33,218 nucleotides of DNA, taken from positions 1-33,218 of the forward strand of contig DATJGF010000045.1 in NCBI GenBank assembly GCA_035495315.1, read 5' to 3'. The notes under the pieces were generated by a model. That model saw only the letters and a list, made by a program, of their open reading frames with translations. It was not told the origin of the DNA and made no database searches. Each line of letters opens with the position of its first letter. Position 1 is the stretch's first letter. This document shows, in pieces, positions 8,487 through 17,593 of this stretch. This stretch comes from DATJGF01 sp035495315 (GTDB lineage: Bacteria; Verrucomicrobiota; Verrucomicrobiia; Limisphaerales; UBA8199). The position numbers and the translations under genes were made by a program.

Positions 8487-10943
8487 TCACTTCTGCGCCT
8501 CTTCGACTCGCCATTCGTGAATGCCCGAAGAAAAATGATCGGGCAACTGGACTTCGAGACGCAAGCCATCTGTCTGAACAGGATCAAAAGTCGTGCGGTT
8601 ATACTTGTCTCCGTCACATCCGTAACCACTTGCTCCCGAGACCAGTCGCCACTCTCCATTGTCGCGATAAAATAACTGCCATGCCTTGGGCAGGCGGCAT
8701 TCGCCCACGCCCGTGTCGTCAAACCAATAGATTTCCACAGCGCCAACCCGGGCTTGTTTGGCAAAGTCGTATTGCACCCACTCTTTGGTGCCTTTGTGGG
8801 GCCACCAATGGAGGAAACGATTCGCATGGTCACCGGAACTTTTCGGTTCGCGTTGATCGTTCAACGCATTGACGTCCGGCCTCACGCCCTGGGCTGAAGC
8901 CGTTGCCTTGCTGGTGGAGGCAACGGTTGGGAAAGGGAGTGGTCGCGCGGCGGATTCAGTTCGCGCCAGCCACACGGACATTTCCCCGCGGCCTCGATTG
9001 GCCCACGCGTAATACGGGATCGCGACGAAAGCGACCTTCTGTTCGCGAACGCTTTTCCTCGCATCGGAGTAAGCGAGGCCTTGCGCAGTTCCGCGAACCA
9101 CTTCGAGGCCGCCCAGCAGATCGGGACGGAAATCGCTCGTTAAAGTTCCGTTATCGGGCAGCAGGAGATTGACAACGTGTCCATCCTTCACGTCCGGCCA
9201 CTCGACACAGTAAACCAGCGGACCCCGCTGCAATGCCACTTTGCCGGTGTCATCCTCGACCTTGCTATTGGCAACTACGCGGCGAACCGGCATAGGCAGA
9301 TTCAACTCGACTATATCCTTGTTGTTCCATTTGCGAGTCAGAGCCGCGTAGCCTTTCTCGATCTTAAACGACTGAAGTTTGCCATTCACCTTGATGGTTG
9401 CATTCTCGGCGCATGGGCTCTGGAACGTATATAGATCACTCGGCACAACCTCATTTCGTGCCCAACCAGGAATCCGCAGATTTACCGTAAAAGCGCGTTT
9501 GGTTTGGGGCTCCAATTTCAACCGCACACTACCGTCCCACGGATAACGCGTCTGTTGAACAATTTTAAGCTTGGTTCCGTTTTCCAGGGTGATCTCGGCC
9601 TGGCCCGCCGAGTAGAGATTAACGAAAAGAGCATCGCCTTTCTGTTCATAAACATATCCAGGCACCGAAGCCAGAAACCGTGTGATGTTGCCCGGACAAC
9701 AAGCCACGCCAAACCAGGGGCTCCGTTGATGCCGTCCATCTGACTCCAGCGGGTTCGGATAAAAAAAACGTTTGCCGTCCAGTGAAACGCCGGAGAGAAC
9801 CCCGTTGTAAAGAGTACGCTCCATCACATCGACGTACTTCGCATCGCCGTGCAGTAAGAAAAGCCGAAAATTCCAGTAAGCGTTAGCGACCGCCGCGCAG
9901 GTTTCGCAATAGGCGCTCAAGTTGGGCAGTTGGTAATTCGCTCCGAAGGCCTCTCCGGCACCTAAGGCACCAATTCCGCCGGTCAGGTATAGTTTCTTTC
10001 CGACGACATTCTCCCAAATTGTGTCGATGGCTTGTACATAGCGCTCATCGCCAGTGAGCGCGGCGACATCGGCCATGCCGCTGTAAAGATAACCGGCGCG
10101 GACGGCATGCCCGATGGCCTCCGTCTGGTCCACAGGCTTAATTTTCGACTGGTGGTAATCGTCCCCGCCGGGTCCACGCACATCGATGAAGAATTTTGCC
10201 AATTCGAGATAACGGCGGTCGCCAGTCACCCGATAGAGTTTAGCCAAACCCATTTCGACTATTTCGTGCCCCGGCCAAATCTGGAGTTTATCCGGACCGA
10301 AGGTGGCGCAAAGCAGATTGGCTTCCTTGATTGCGATGTTGAGCAGATTGGTTTCGCCAGTCGCCTGGAAATGAGCGGCGGCGGCCTCGAAGAGGTGACC
10401 TGCGTTGTAAAGCTCGTGGCTCTCATCGGGATCTTTCAGCCATCGCTCGGGTCCGGACCAGTCGTGCGGGTGCGCCGGGTTGATGGTTCGAGCGGTGTAT
10501 AGATAACCATCGTGCTCCTGCGCACCACCGATTTTCGCAATCAGATCGTCCAGATACCCCTGCAACTTCGGATCCGGTTGGACGGCCAACGCGTACGATG
10601 CTCCTTCAAGGACCTTGTAAGGATCGGTATCGTCAAATGGATAAGGCGGTGCCTTGCGATTTTCCAACGACTCGCCCCGCAACGCTTTGGCCGCCCGATC
10701 AAAATTATCCATCCGACCCGATTTTTCACATTGCTCGAAAGCGAAGGGAATCGTCACTGCCCGGTTGGTCTCAATTCTGGAGGCCCAGAAGAGGTCCTGC
10801 AGGTGGACCGCCGTGAAAGGCACGGGCTTGATTGGATAATCGCGCTGAGGCTCAGCACGGATAGGAGTTGCGAGCGTCAGGAATGATAACCATACCGCCC
10901 GATGCCAGGCTTTTTGCTTGCACCAACGTCGGCTCGGTCGCAT
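8487..10943 (-). CDS. GH127-family (DUF1680) beta-L-arabinofuranosidase-like enzyme with C-terminal discoidin-like domain
   Basis: An 818-residue exported glycoside hydrolase, the second GH127 in the window but only distantly like the first. The Zn-thiolate centre is intact: YCETCAAVANAYWN (Glu and Cys ligands) and GVACCPGNITRF (Cys pair with the nucleophile). The tail (about the last 110 residues, from the NRFLHWWPHKG segment) looks like an F5/8-type C or discoidin carbohydrate-binding domain; WVQYDF and the closing LRLEVQLPD are typical. The ATG at 10943 shares its first base with the TGA of the upstream pseudopilin gene (TGATG), so translation is probably coupled. It gives a short signal peptide (MRPSRRWCKQ then a hydrophobic run ending PIRA). 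An upstream frame extension to 11009 would overlap the pseudopilin and is rejected. Expected to release terminal beta-L-arabinofuranose; linkage preference unknown. Confidence 0.9.
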   Translation of the reverse strand: MRPSRRWCKQKAWHRAVWLSFLTLATPIRAEPQRDYPIKPVPFTAVHLQDLFWASRIETNRAVTIPFAFEQCEKSGRMDNFDRAAKALRGESLENRKAPPYPFDDTDPYKVLEGASYALAVQPDPKLQGYLDDLIAKIGGAQEHDGYLYTARTINPAHPHDWSGPERWLKDPDESHELYNAGHLFEAAAAHFQATGETNLLNIAIKEANLLCATFGPDKLQIWPGHEIVEMGLAKLYRVTGDRRYLELAKFFIDVRGPGGDDYHQSKIKPVDQTEAIGHAVRAGYLYSGMADVAALTGDERYVQAIDTIWENVVGKKLYLTGGIGALGAGEAFGANYQLPNLSAYCETCAAVANAYWNFRLFLLHGDAKYVDVMERTLYNGVLSGVSLDGKRFFYPNPLESDGRHQRSPWFGVACCPGNITRFLASVPGYVYEQKGDALFVNLYSAGQAEITLENGTKLKIVQQTRYPWDGSVRLKLEPQTKRAFTVNLRIPGWARNEVVPSDLYTFQSPCAENATIKVNGKLQSFKIEKGYAALTRKWNNKDIVELNLPMPVRRVVANSKVEDDTGKVALQRGPLVYCVEWPDVKDGHVVNLLLPDNGTLTSDFRPDLLGGLEVVRGTAQGLAYSDARKSVREQKVAFVAIPYYAWANRGRGEMSVWLARTESAARPLPFPTVASTSKATASAQGVRPDVNALNDQREPKSSGDHANRFLHWWPHKGTKEWVQYDFAKQARVGAVEIYWFDDTGVGECRLPKAWQLFYRDNGEWRLVSGASGYGCDGDKYNRTTFDPVQTDGLRLEVQLPDHFSSGIHEWRVEEAQK

Positions 10944-11749
10944 CACCACCAAAAAGTTGGGTCGCCCGTGGCAACAGTCCGCACTTTCAATTTGTCGAAC
11001 TTCGTCCATTGCACGTGGCCATCGAGCATACCCAGATTGGCACCTGCCGGAATGGAACCGGTGAGGTGAGGACTGGTGTGGGGTTTGGCGTAACCGCCCG
11101 GCACTGCGGTGTAGTTATAGGTATATCGTTTGGTTTCTATGTTCTGCCCCGGAAGCGACAGCGTTGCGTCCGCGATTAGCACCCGTTCCGTTATCACCGG
11201 TAAGACACTCACTGGCCCAATCTGAATCGGCAGCGGGTAAATTTTCGTGTTCTGGTTCGAAGTGGCGACAGTCGCGGTGTTAGGCAGTGTCATGGCAAAG
11301 CCGACGACGTGGTAGCTGTTCGGTACGAAATTCCACAAATTATACCAGTCGGTCTCGCTAAACTTAGGAGCGGTTCCAGGACAATAGTAAGTTTTATATT
11401 GGGTGCCGCTCTGGTTCATCGTGTTACCCACATCCCAGGGTAAATCCCAAGCCCAAAAACCGACGGGAGTATTATTCGGGTGCGCGGGCAAGTTGTCGCG
11501 ATTGTCGCTGGCATACATCTGAATCGCCAGGCAGAACTGTCTTTGGTTATTCAAACACTGCGTGCGTTTGGCTCTTTCCTTCGCCTTAGCCAGGATGGGC
11601 AGCAACATCGCCGCGAGAATCGCAATGATCGCGATCACCACCAGCAACTCGATAAGGGTGAACGCGCGCTTTCGCTCGCAACAAAACGCCTTGGTGAAAG
11701 AGAATCGCACTGCGCCACGCCGGTAACGTTGGTTGGAAACCTCTCGCAT
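10943..11749 (-). CDS. type II secretion pseudopilin-like protein (prepilin-type N-terminus, H-X9-DG-like C-terminus)
   Basis: A 268-residue protein with the class III leader RKRAFTLIELLVVIAIIAI: cleavage by prepilin peptidase is expected just before the Phe at residue 30, leaving a ~20-residue hydrophobic helix. The body has the Planctomycetes/Verrucomicrobia pattern: a long variable globular region and an LGMLDGHVQW motif near the C-terminus, as in DUF1559-like pseudopilins. The start chosen is the ATG at 11749, giving a basic 29-residue leader; the frame is open to an earlier ATG at 11854 and that longer form is not excluded. Such genes are very numerous in these phyla and often lie beside glycoside hydrolases. 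Here the stop overlaps the GH127 start by one base, so the two proteins are probably made in step. The role is unknown; surface display or secretion of the partner enzyme is one guess. Confidence 0.85.
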   Translation of the reverse strand: MREVSNQRYRRGAVRFSFTKAFCCERKRAFTLIELLVVIAIIAILAAMLLPILAKAKERAKRTQCLNNQRQFCLAIQMYASDNRDNLPAHPNNTPVGFWAWDLPWDVGNTMNQSGTQYKTYYCPGTAPKFSETDWYNLWNFVPNSYHVVGFAMTLPNTATVATSNQNTKIYPLPIQIGPVSVLPVITERVLIADATLSLPGQNIETKRYTYNYTAVPGGYAKPHTSPHLTGSIPAGANLGMLDGHVQWTKFDKLKVRTVATGDPTFWW

Positions 11750-11866
11750 ACAGACTACACTCTTACTTACCACAGTTTTCACGTCGCTTCCATGCGCATA
11801 TCTGCGCAACAGTGGATCTCCATGTTCATGTTTACCACCTGGCCAAGCTGGCACTAATTCGCTGAG

Positions 11867-14800
11867 TCATTGTACCAACCGGAAAAACTCGGCCGCCGCG
11901 CTCGCGGGCAGCACCACGGTGCTGGTACCGTTATTGTCAACGGGCGTGGTTGGTTCGGTTTGCCAGTTCGGCGTACTGAGGGTTGGGGTAAACTGCAGGG
12001 TCACGCCGACCGCGGTGGGCCACGATAAAGTGACTTTGCCGTTAGCAAGAGCGACGTTGAGTTTCGGTTTTACCGCGACAACATCGAGCATGAACGAATC
12101 GAAGCGGGCACCGTCTTGACCTGCGCCTCCCCGATTGAAGGTCATCCACTGAATGCCGACTTGCATCGGTTGGCCAGCAAACTGTGGCACCTGGTATGAC
12201 GTCTTCAGTGGTGTTAACCGCCATGGATCCGTCGGAACGCTGCGCTCATAAAAATTGAAGTTGGTACCATTCTGCCGGATGATCAAAAGCCAATTGTCCC
12301 CATTATCTTGATTAAGTTGTATGCTTTGCTGCACGGCATTGTCAATATTCAGCCGGGGATAGGTCCCAATGCCGAATTCGTCAAATCGGGTGAAGTTGAC
12401 CCAACATTCGCCATTTGCTCCTGCCCCATCGAAGTTAAGGTGAAAGGGTGCACCAATATCAACCCCATTTGTGCCGTGGCTAAAAGCGCGCGCACCGATT
12501 CCTGCGAACGTGTAAGCAACTATGTCGTACTGCGTGATGTGCACAGCCATCTGGAAATCCCCTTGCACGTACTTCCATAAGAAGAAACCGTCATTCTCGG
12601 CGTTCTCCCATCCTCCATTCTGATTGGTCACCGTGAGACAGTTATTGCTGGAGATGTTCGCCTCCGCCCAGGTCGTGACGCCTTGCGAACCGACGTCCGC
12701 GGCGAAAGTCGATTCCGGAATGTCCCCATATTTCAGGTAAACCCCATCCCACGCAGTTCCAGTCGTTCCGTTCAACAGGTAGTCATGGTTTACGCCAAAA
12801 GGATCAGTAAACCCCGGAGGACGCACGGTCACGTTCACGGTATTGGTAAAGCCGCCGTAGAGGACTGTCACCGCCGTTGTGCCGTTGGTTAATCCCGTTA
12901 ACGCGCCATCGCCCGTTACGACAATGTTCGTATCCTGCGCAGTGAGTTGTGCAAACGGACTGACATTAACCTGTGCCCCTCCTTGGAAATTCCCCACCAC
13001 CTGAAGTTGTCCGATGCCGCCCATCGGCACGGTTGGAGGTGGCAACACGGAGATGCTGATCAGTTGCCCATCCTGCAAATTCGCCGTCGCACCGGTCGCC
13101 GGCAGCACAGCGTTGAATGATTTGTTACCTCCCGAGCCGATAAAAGTGTACACGGCGGCATAGTACACCACGCCCGGCGTCAAGTTCTTAACCGTGGCGG
13201 TAACATTCGTTGAGGACGCCGGATTGCCGGTGGCAAAAACGAGCCAATTGCCGCCACCAAGGTCAACACCGCTCCCAAAACTGACAGGAGAACCGGTTCC
13301 ACCGATTTGGCCGGCCTGAGCCAACGTGGGTTGTGCAGTAATCGGACCTCCCGCGCGCATCACCAAGGCGCTTCGAATGGGATCACCCGTGGCGCTGGCA
13401 GCAACCCAAGAATATGTCATCGATAGATCATTATTGAGGGCAACCACGACGCTCGTCGCCGGCGGGGGAGGTGTTGCGGGCGGTACGAGCCCATCTCCAT
13501 CGATCATCAGTGTATCCAACGTCGCAGTCCCATCTGCGGCATTCCGCATCTCCTGCAGGATGCCCACTTCCATCGGCGCGTTGTCCGCGGCCTCCAACAG
13601 AGTTACAGTTGCCGCCGGAACCGGTATCCAGGGATCGCTGGCATTGGCCTTTTCGAAGAACAGGAAGTTCGTTGAATGTACCCTTTGCATCAATAGCCAG
13701 CCATCACTCGCATTCAGCCCGTTAACTATCACTGCAGGGTCGGTGCTGTCGATCGTCTCGCGCATTGCCAGTCCTCCATTCTGGACTTTGACCCAATTGA
13801 CGTGCGTCTCGGTCCCGCCAACTCCACCACCACCTCCCTGTTTAGCGGTGCCGGAGTTGTCAAAGAGACGCGCCATTAACCCGGCATCATTGAAGTTAAT
13901 GATGCTCATCGAGTTGACATGAACGCTGGCTTGAAAATCGCCGGTCACGACTTTGAACAGGAACGGACCATCACTTCCCTCCACCTCCCAGGTTGATCCG
14001 GCCGCTTCAATTGAAAGAACGTTGTTGCTGCTGATATTGGCATTCAAAACGGAGGTTGATCCCGCCGCGCTGTCATTGCCTTTGCCGGCGCCAGGCACAT
14101 CGCCAAAGTTCAGGAAGAGTCCATCCCACGCCGTTCCTTGAACACCGGCAGTAATGTAGTCGTGGTCAGATCCAAAATTGTCAGTGAAGACTGGGGCATG
14201 CACCGAAACGTTGCGGGAATCCGAGCTTCCCGCGTAGCTTGCCGAAATCGTGGTGGACCCGGCGGCGATCCCATTCATCACGCCGCCGCTTATAAGAACA
14301 ATCGAGGGATCACTTGAGTTCAAGGTGGCACTAGGGTCGGAACTCACGTCGTACGAATCACCAGTACTGTAGGTTGCGATAATGGTCGCTTTGCCGACGC
14401 CACCGATCGGAATGTTGGTCGGATTCACCGTAAATGAAACCGATGAGACGATGCCTGGTCCCTGGAAAATATTGGTCGCCGGACTCGCGGTATTATAAAT
14501 GGTCGAACTGCCGGACCCGACATACGAGTAGACGGCGACATTATAAAAATTATTGCTGCCGCCCAGGCCGCTGACAGTCACGCTGCTGCCTGAGCCGGCG
14601 TAGACCACCTGTTCCAAGCCGGCAATCCAGGCAGTAGGATCCATATATTTCGAGTCATTGGTATAGGAGCGACCGTTGATTGGATTGACGATGATCGGCG
14701 GAGCCGCCCCGACCCTTCCACGCAACACGACCACGCTGCCGTCGCTCCCAGCACCGGGCGTCCATGCCACGTTGAGGGACCCGCTCGTATTCGGAGAGGA

Positions 14801-15652
14801 GACACTCACATTGGAGGGAGCTGCGGGGGCTGAGGGCGTGGTCACGTTTGGGCCACTCAGTTCAAAATCAGTAAAGTAGACCGGCGGGGTAGCAGGGCTG
14901 AACATCGCCTGGGCAATTCCCACCTGCATTGGGACTCCAGCGAATTCGGCGCGCGTCAGCACCCCATTGGCGGGGAGATGATTAGTAATCTGAACCCATG
15001 CGTCCCCGGCGTTTGTTTTCCAATAAAAAGTAAAATTGGTTTCAACCAACCGAACCATGCGGAAGAAGCGCGTCGAATTGGTATCGGAATCAACATCGGG
15101 GAATGCCCGCTCGTTATTGGCTCCATTGATGGCTTCCCGAACCTCATTTAAACCGAACTCTTGAAAACGGAACAAGGCAACCCAATTTTCTGAACCATTG
15201 GTGCTTGCTGGATTAAAAGGCGACCCAACGTTATTTGAGTTGTAGGCGCGCGCCATCAGGCCGGCGAAATTAAAGCCGATATTGTTCCAGGTCGGCGCGC
15301 TCTCCACCGAGACATCAAAATCGCCCGAAACCAATTTCCAGAGGAAGAATCCGTCATCACCCGCCGCGGACCAATCGCTGCTGCTCGTCTCTACAGTTAG
15401 GTAACCGGGGAAGCTCACGTTGGCATCAGCCAGCAGCGTGATCCCAATGCCACTGTCACCCGAATCCCCGTTCGGGATGTCACCGAAACCCAGATAAACT
15501 CCATCCCAATTGGGATCTCCCAGGACCCCATTGGCAACAAAATCATGGGCAACATCGAAATTGTTCGTGATCGACCCGCCAAAGGTGGCCAGGGGTGAAC
15601 TGATTACGAGGAGCATCAAGGGGATCAAGCTTCGTAAGTGGACAGTTTTCAT
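11867..15652 (-). CDS. large secreted protein with three LamG/DUF1349-like modules and Ig/Fn3-like linkers
   Basis: A 1261-residue exported protein built from repeats. A signal peptide (MKTVHLRSLIPLMLLVISS) starts at the ATG at 15652. Three related beta-sandwich modules follow at about residues 31-268, 488-720 and 948-1193. Each opens with a DFV/DYI/DYL...GxxWDGxxLxxGDxP block and contains FLWK/FLFKxVxGDF, an AGLMAR/AGIGAR block, and PMQVGI/PMEVGI near the end, as in LamG/DUF1349-type glycan-binding folds. Modules 1 and 2 are each followed by a Fn3-like domain (with VYSYVGSGSS / VYTFIGSGGN) and a bacterial Ig-like domain (IPIGGVGKATII / VPMGGIGQLQVV). The C-terminus (TLSWPTAVGVTLQFTP to FFRLVQ) is the short Verrucomicrobia-type tail domain. 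It is the first gene of the minus-strand run, divergent from the PAS-AraC regulator. A substrate-binding or adhesive surface role is inferred; no catalytic motif was seen. Confidence 0.82.
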   Translation of the reverse strand: MKTVHLRSLIPLMLLVISSPLATFGGSITNNFDVAHDFVANGVLGDPNWDGVYLGFGDIPNGDSGDSGIGITLLADANVSFPGYLTVETSSSDWSAAGDDGFFLWKLVSGDFDVSVESAPTWNNIGFNFAGLMARAYNSNNVGSPFNPASTNGSENWVALFRFQEFGLNEVREAINGANNERAFPDVDSDTNSTRFFRMVRLVETNFTFYWKTNAGDAWVQITNHLPANGVLTRAEFAGVPMQVGIAQAMFSPATPPVYFTDFELSGPNVTTPSAPAAPSNVSVSSPNTSGSLNVAWTPGAGSDGSVVVLRGRVGAAPPIIVNPINGRSYTNDSKYMDPTAWIAGLEQVVYAGSGSSVTVSGLGGSNNFYNVAVYSYVGSGSSTIYNTASPATNIFQGPGIVSSVSFTVNPTNIPIGGVGKATIIATYSTGDSYDVSSDPSATLNSSDPSIVLISGGVMNGIAAGSTTISASYAGSSDSRNVSVHAPVFTDNFGSDHDYITAGVQGTAWDGLFLNFGDVPGAGKGNDSAAGSTSVLNANISSNNVLSIEAAGSTWEVEGSDGPFLFKVVTGDFQASVHVNSMSIINFNDAGLMARLFDNSGTAKQGGGGGVGGTETHVNWVKVQNGGLAMRETIDSTDPAVIVNGLNASDGWLLMQRVHSTNFLFFEKANASDPWIPVPAATVTLLEAADNAPMEVGILQEMRNAADGTATLDTLMIDGDGLVPPATPPPPATSVVVALNNDLSMTYSWVAASATGDPIRSALVMRAGGPITAQPTLAQAGQIGGTGSPVSFGSGVDLGGGNWLVFATGNPASSTNVTATVKNLTPGVVYYAAVYTFIGSGGNKSFNAVLPATGATANLQDGQLISISVLPPPTVPMGGIGQLQVVGNFQGGAQVNVSPFAQLTAQDTNIVVTGDGALTGLTNGTTAVTVLYGGFTNTVNVTVRPPGFTDPFGVNHDYLLNGTTGTAWDGVYLKYGDIPESTFAADVGSQGVTTWAEANISSNNCLTVTNQNGGWENAENDGFFLWKYVQGDFQMAVHITQYDIVAYTFAGIGARAFSHGTNGVDIGAPFHLNFDGAGANGECWVNFTRFDEFGIGTYPRLNIDNAVQQSIQLNQDNGDNWLLIIRQNGTNFNFYERSVPTDPWRLTPLKTSYQVPQFAGQPMQVGIQWMTFNRGGAGQDGARFDSFMLDVVAVKPKLNVALANGKVTLSWPTAVGVTLQFTPTLSTPNWQTEPTTPVDNNGTSTVVLPASAAAEFFRLVQ

Positions 15653-15677
15653 AGGCGTTGACAGCAAGGCCAAGGGG

Positions 15678-15698
15678 TTAGTCAGTTAAGTTGATTAA
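15678..15698. promoter_or_regulatory. imperfect inverted repeat in the divergent control region
   Basis: TTAGTCA-gttaagt-TGATTAA: 7-base arms with one mismatch and a 7-base spacer. It lies 26 bases upstream of the ATG of the large surface-protein gene (minus strand) and 93 bases upstream of the PAS-AraC regulator start. Its place between two divergent transcription units makes it a candidate operator, but there is no independent support. Confidence 0.25.
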
Positions 15699-15749
15699 AT
15701 GTTCCCCAGTGTACGTCGCTCATCTGGGTTGCTTATTAGAACTATGTCA

Positions 15750-15778
15750 TTGTTGGTCCTGCTGTCTTGGCTTAAAAT
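15750..15778 (+). promoter_or_regulatory. candidate sigma-70-type promoter for the regulator and hydroxyproline genes
   Basis: TTGTTG at 15750-15755, a 17-base spacer, and TAAAAT at 15773-15778. Both boxes are close to consensus and the spacing is ideal. The predicted transcript would begin only about 6 bases before the GTG at 15791, so the regulator mRNA would be nearly leaderless. Confidence 0.45.
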
Positions 15779-15790
15779 GACGCGCAAGCT

Positions 15791-16585
15791 GTGAAATCTG
15801 ACCTATTAGCGCAGGCCAAACCGCTTCCTGAGGAGCTACCTGAGATTTCCCCTGAGCTCGCGATCATCGAGCAGCTTTTTGACCATGTCCCTGAGACAGC
15901 GTTCTTCCTAAAGGATACGCGCGGTCGATACCTGGCCGTAAACCAATCACTGGTGGAACGCTGCGGTCTTCAGCAAAAGAGTCAATTAATTGGCAGACAC
16001 GTTAGTGAGATCTTTCCAAAGGAATTGGCTGACCTGTACGGGGCGCAGGATGAGACGGTATTGCGGACCGGCCGGGCAGTGGTCGACCACCTTGAACTAC
16101 ACTGGTATGCTCACCGCAGGCCGGGATGGTGTTTGACTACCAAGTTACCAATGCGGGATCAACTTGGCAGAGTCGCAGGCGTCGTTGGGATTTCCCGGGA
16201 CCTGCGAGCACCAGGAGACAAGGAAATCATCCCCGCGAGCCTCGCCAGCACTCTGGAGTACTTGGAAAAGCATTGTGACGAGCCAATTTCGCCAGGCTCG
16301 TTAGCACGGACGGCGGGTTTATCGTCAATTCGTTTTGCCCGCCTGATCAAACGCATCTTCCGGATAACACCCAACCAACTGATCCTGCAAAATCGCCTCA
16401 ACGCCGCCGTGCGCTTGTTGACCGAAACGGATAAGCCGGTCGCTGACATTGCTTACGCCTGCGGCTTTTACGATCACAGCGCGATGACGCGTGCCTTCCG
16501 CTCGGCTACCAATATGACCCCTACCCAGTTCCGCAACTCACGAAGGGTTGGCCAATCGGCAATTTCTGCCCAAAGGCTGATTTAA
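15791..16585 (+). CDS. PAS-domain AraC-family transcriptional regulator
   Basis: A 264-residue cytoplasmic regulator. Residues ~24-138 form a PAS domain (FDHVPETAFFLKDTRGRYLAVN is the typical PAS entry, and GVVGISRDL closes it). Residues ~153-250 form the two helix-turn-helix units of AraC/XylS DNA-binding domains (SLARTAGLSSIRFARLIKR and VADIAYACGFYDHSAMTRAFR), ending in the usual TPTQFR. The start is a GTG at 15791; no in-frame ATG precedes the PAS domain. It lies on the same strand as, and 62 bases before, the hydroxyproline genes and is divergent from the secreted enzymes, so it is the obvious candidate to control one or both units. The ligand is not known; PAS-AraC proteins of this type are common in Verrucomicrobiota and Planctomycetota next to catabolic genes. 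Confidence 0.9.
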   Translation: MKSDLLAQAKPLPEELPEISPELAIIEQLFDHVPETAFFLKDTRGRYLAVNQSLVERCGLQQKSQLIGRHVSEIFPKELADLYGAQDETVLRTGRAVVDHLELHWYAHRRPGWCLTTKLPMRDQLGRVAGVVGISRDLRAPGDKEIIPASLASTLEYLEKHCDEPISPGSLARTAGLSSIRFARLIKRIFRITPNQLILQNRLNAAVRLLTETDKPVADIAYACGFYDHSAMTRAFRSATNMTPTQFRNSRRVGQSAISAQRLI

Positions 16586-16647
16586 CATCCTGCGTGTCAT
16601 TTCCAACCAAGACACTGCCCCACAAACTTTCCTATAATTCCCCACCA

Positions 16648-17574
16648 ATGACCAAACCCTACTGGAGCGGGGTGTTTCCCGCCATCACAACCCAGCTAAA
16701 CCGAGACCAGTCTCTGGCTTTGGAGGCCACCGCGCGGCACGCTGAGGCTCTCATCGCTTCTGGCGTCTCGGGCATTATTTTGTTAGGGTCGCTCGGCGAA
16801 AACCAGGCGCTGTTGCCGGAAGAGAAACGCCGCGTCATGGAAACACTGGTCAAAGCCATTAACGGGCGCGTGCCGGTTCTCAGCGGCGTAGCCGAGAGCA
16901 GCACGGCGGAGGCCTCCCGCTACGTGCGGGACGGCGAGCGCCTCGGGCTGGACGGATTCATGCTGATGCCGCCGATGCTCTACCGCGGAGACGCCGACGA
17001 AACCCTCCATCATTTCCGGACCACAGCAAAGGCCACGAGCCTGCCGATCATGATTTACAACAACCCGATTAGCTACGCGAACGATATCACACCAGAAATG
17101 TTTGTGGCGCTGGCGGAAACGGCCAACTTTGTTGCTTTAAAAGAGAGCTCGGGCAATACGCGGCGGCTCACCGATGTTCGTATCGCGGTCGGAAACCGCT
17201 TTTCAATTTTTACCGGGGTGGACGACCTGGTGTTGGAATCAGCTGTCCTAGGCATTGATGGTTGGGTCGCCGGCAGTGGCATCGCCTTCCCGCAAGAGAA
17301 CCAGTACTTTTGGGATCTGACCCGGCGCGGACAATGGGAAGAAGCGCGCGAAATGTATCGCTGGTTCACTCCCTTGCTTCATTTGGATACACATACAAAA
17401 TTCGTGCAGTATATCAAATTAGCAGTGCAGGAATGTGGCCTTGGCAGTGAATGGGTGCGGGCACCGCGATTGCCGTTGACCGGGGCCGAACGGGAACGGA
17501 TTTTGAGGGTCATCCATGACGGAATCGCCACAAAGCCGAAACTGCGCAAGGAGGTTAAAACGTTAAAGCGTTGA
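16648..17574 (+). CDS. DapA/NAL-superfamily enzyme, probable 1-pyrroline-4-hydroxy-2-carboxylate deaminase
   Basis: A 308-residue class I aldolase-type TIM barrel. The Schiff-base lysine is K165 in FVALKESSG and the helper tyrosine Y137 in IMIYNNP, matching the positions of DHDPS. The substrate loop reads GSLGEN instead of the GTTGE of true dihydrodipicolinate synthase, so lysine biosynthesis is unlikely. Between the PAS-AraC regulator and the hydroxyproline epimerase the best fit is the deaminase that converts 1-pyrroline-4-hydroxy-2-carboxylate, the product of D-hydroxyproline oxidation, to alpha-ketoglutarate semialdehyde and ammonia. The ATG at 16648 (MTKPYWSGVFPAIT) is preferred over a GTG 54 bases earlier because the family begins here. 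The next gene starts 19 bases after the stop. Family certain; the specific reaction is inferred from context. Confidence 0.85.
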   Translation: MTKPYWSGVFPAITTQLNRDQSLALEATARHAEALIASGVSGIILLGSLGENQALLPEEKRRVMETLVKAINGRVPVLSGVAESSTAEASRYVRDGERLGLDGFMLMPPMLYRGDADETLHHFRTTAKATSLPIMIYNNPISYANDITPEMFVALAETANFVALKESSGNTRRLTDVRIAVGNRFSIFTGVDDLVLESAVLGIDGWVAGSGIAFPQENQYFWDLTRRGQWEEAREMYRWFTPLLHLDTHTKFVQYIKLAVQECGLGSEWVRAPRLPLTGAERERILRVIHDGIATKPKLRKEVKTLKR

Positions 17575-17593
17575 ATCGTTGGAACGTCATCAG

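Noticed and set aside
13326..13922. 198-codon plus-strand frame
   Set aside because: Antisense to the second LamG-like module; low-complexity Pro/Ser composition mirrors the real gene.
16648..17574. True dihydrodipicolinate synthase (lysine biosynthesis)
   Set aside because: The substrate loop is GSLGE rather than GTTGE, and the neighbours are hydroxyproline-catabolic genes.
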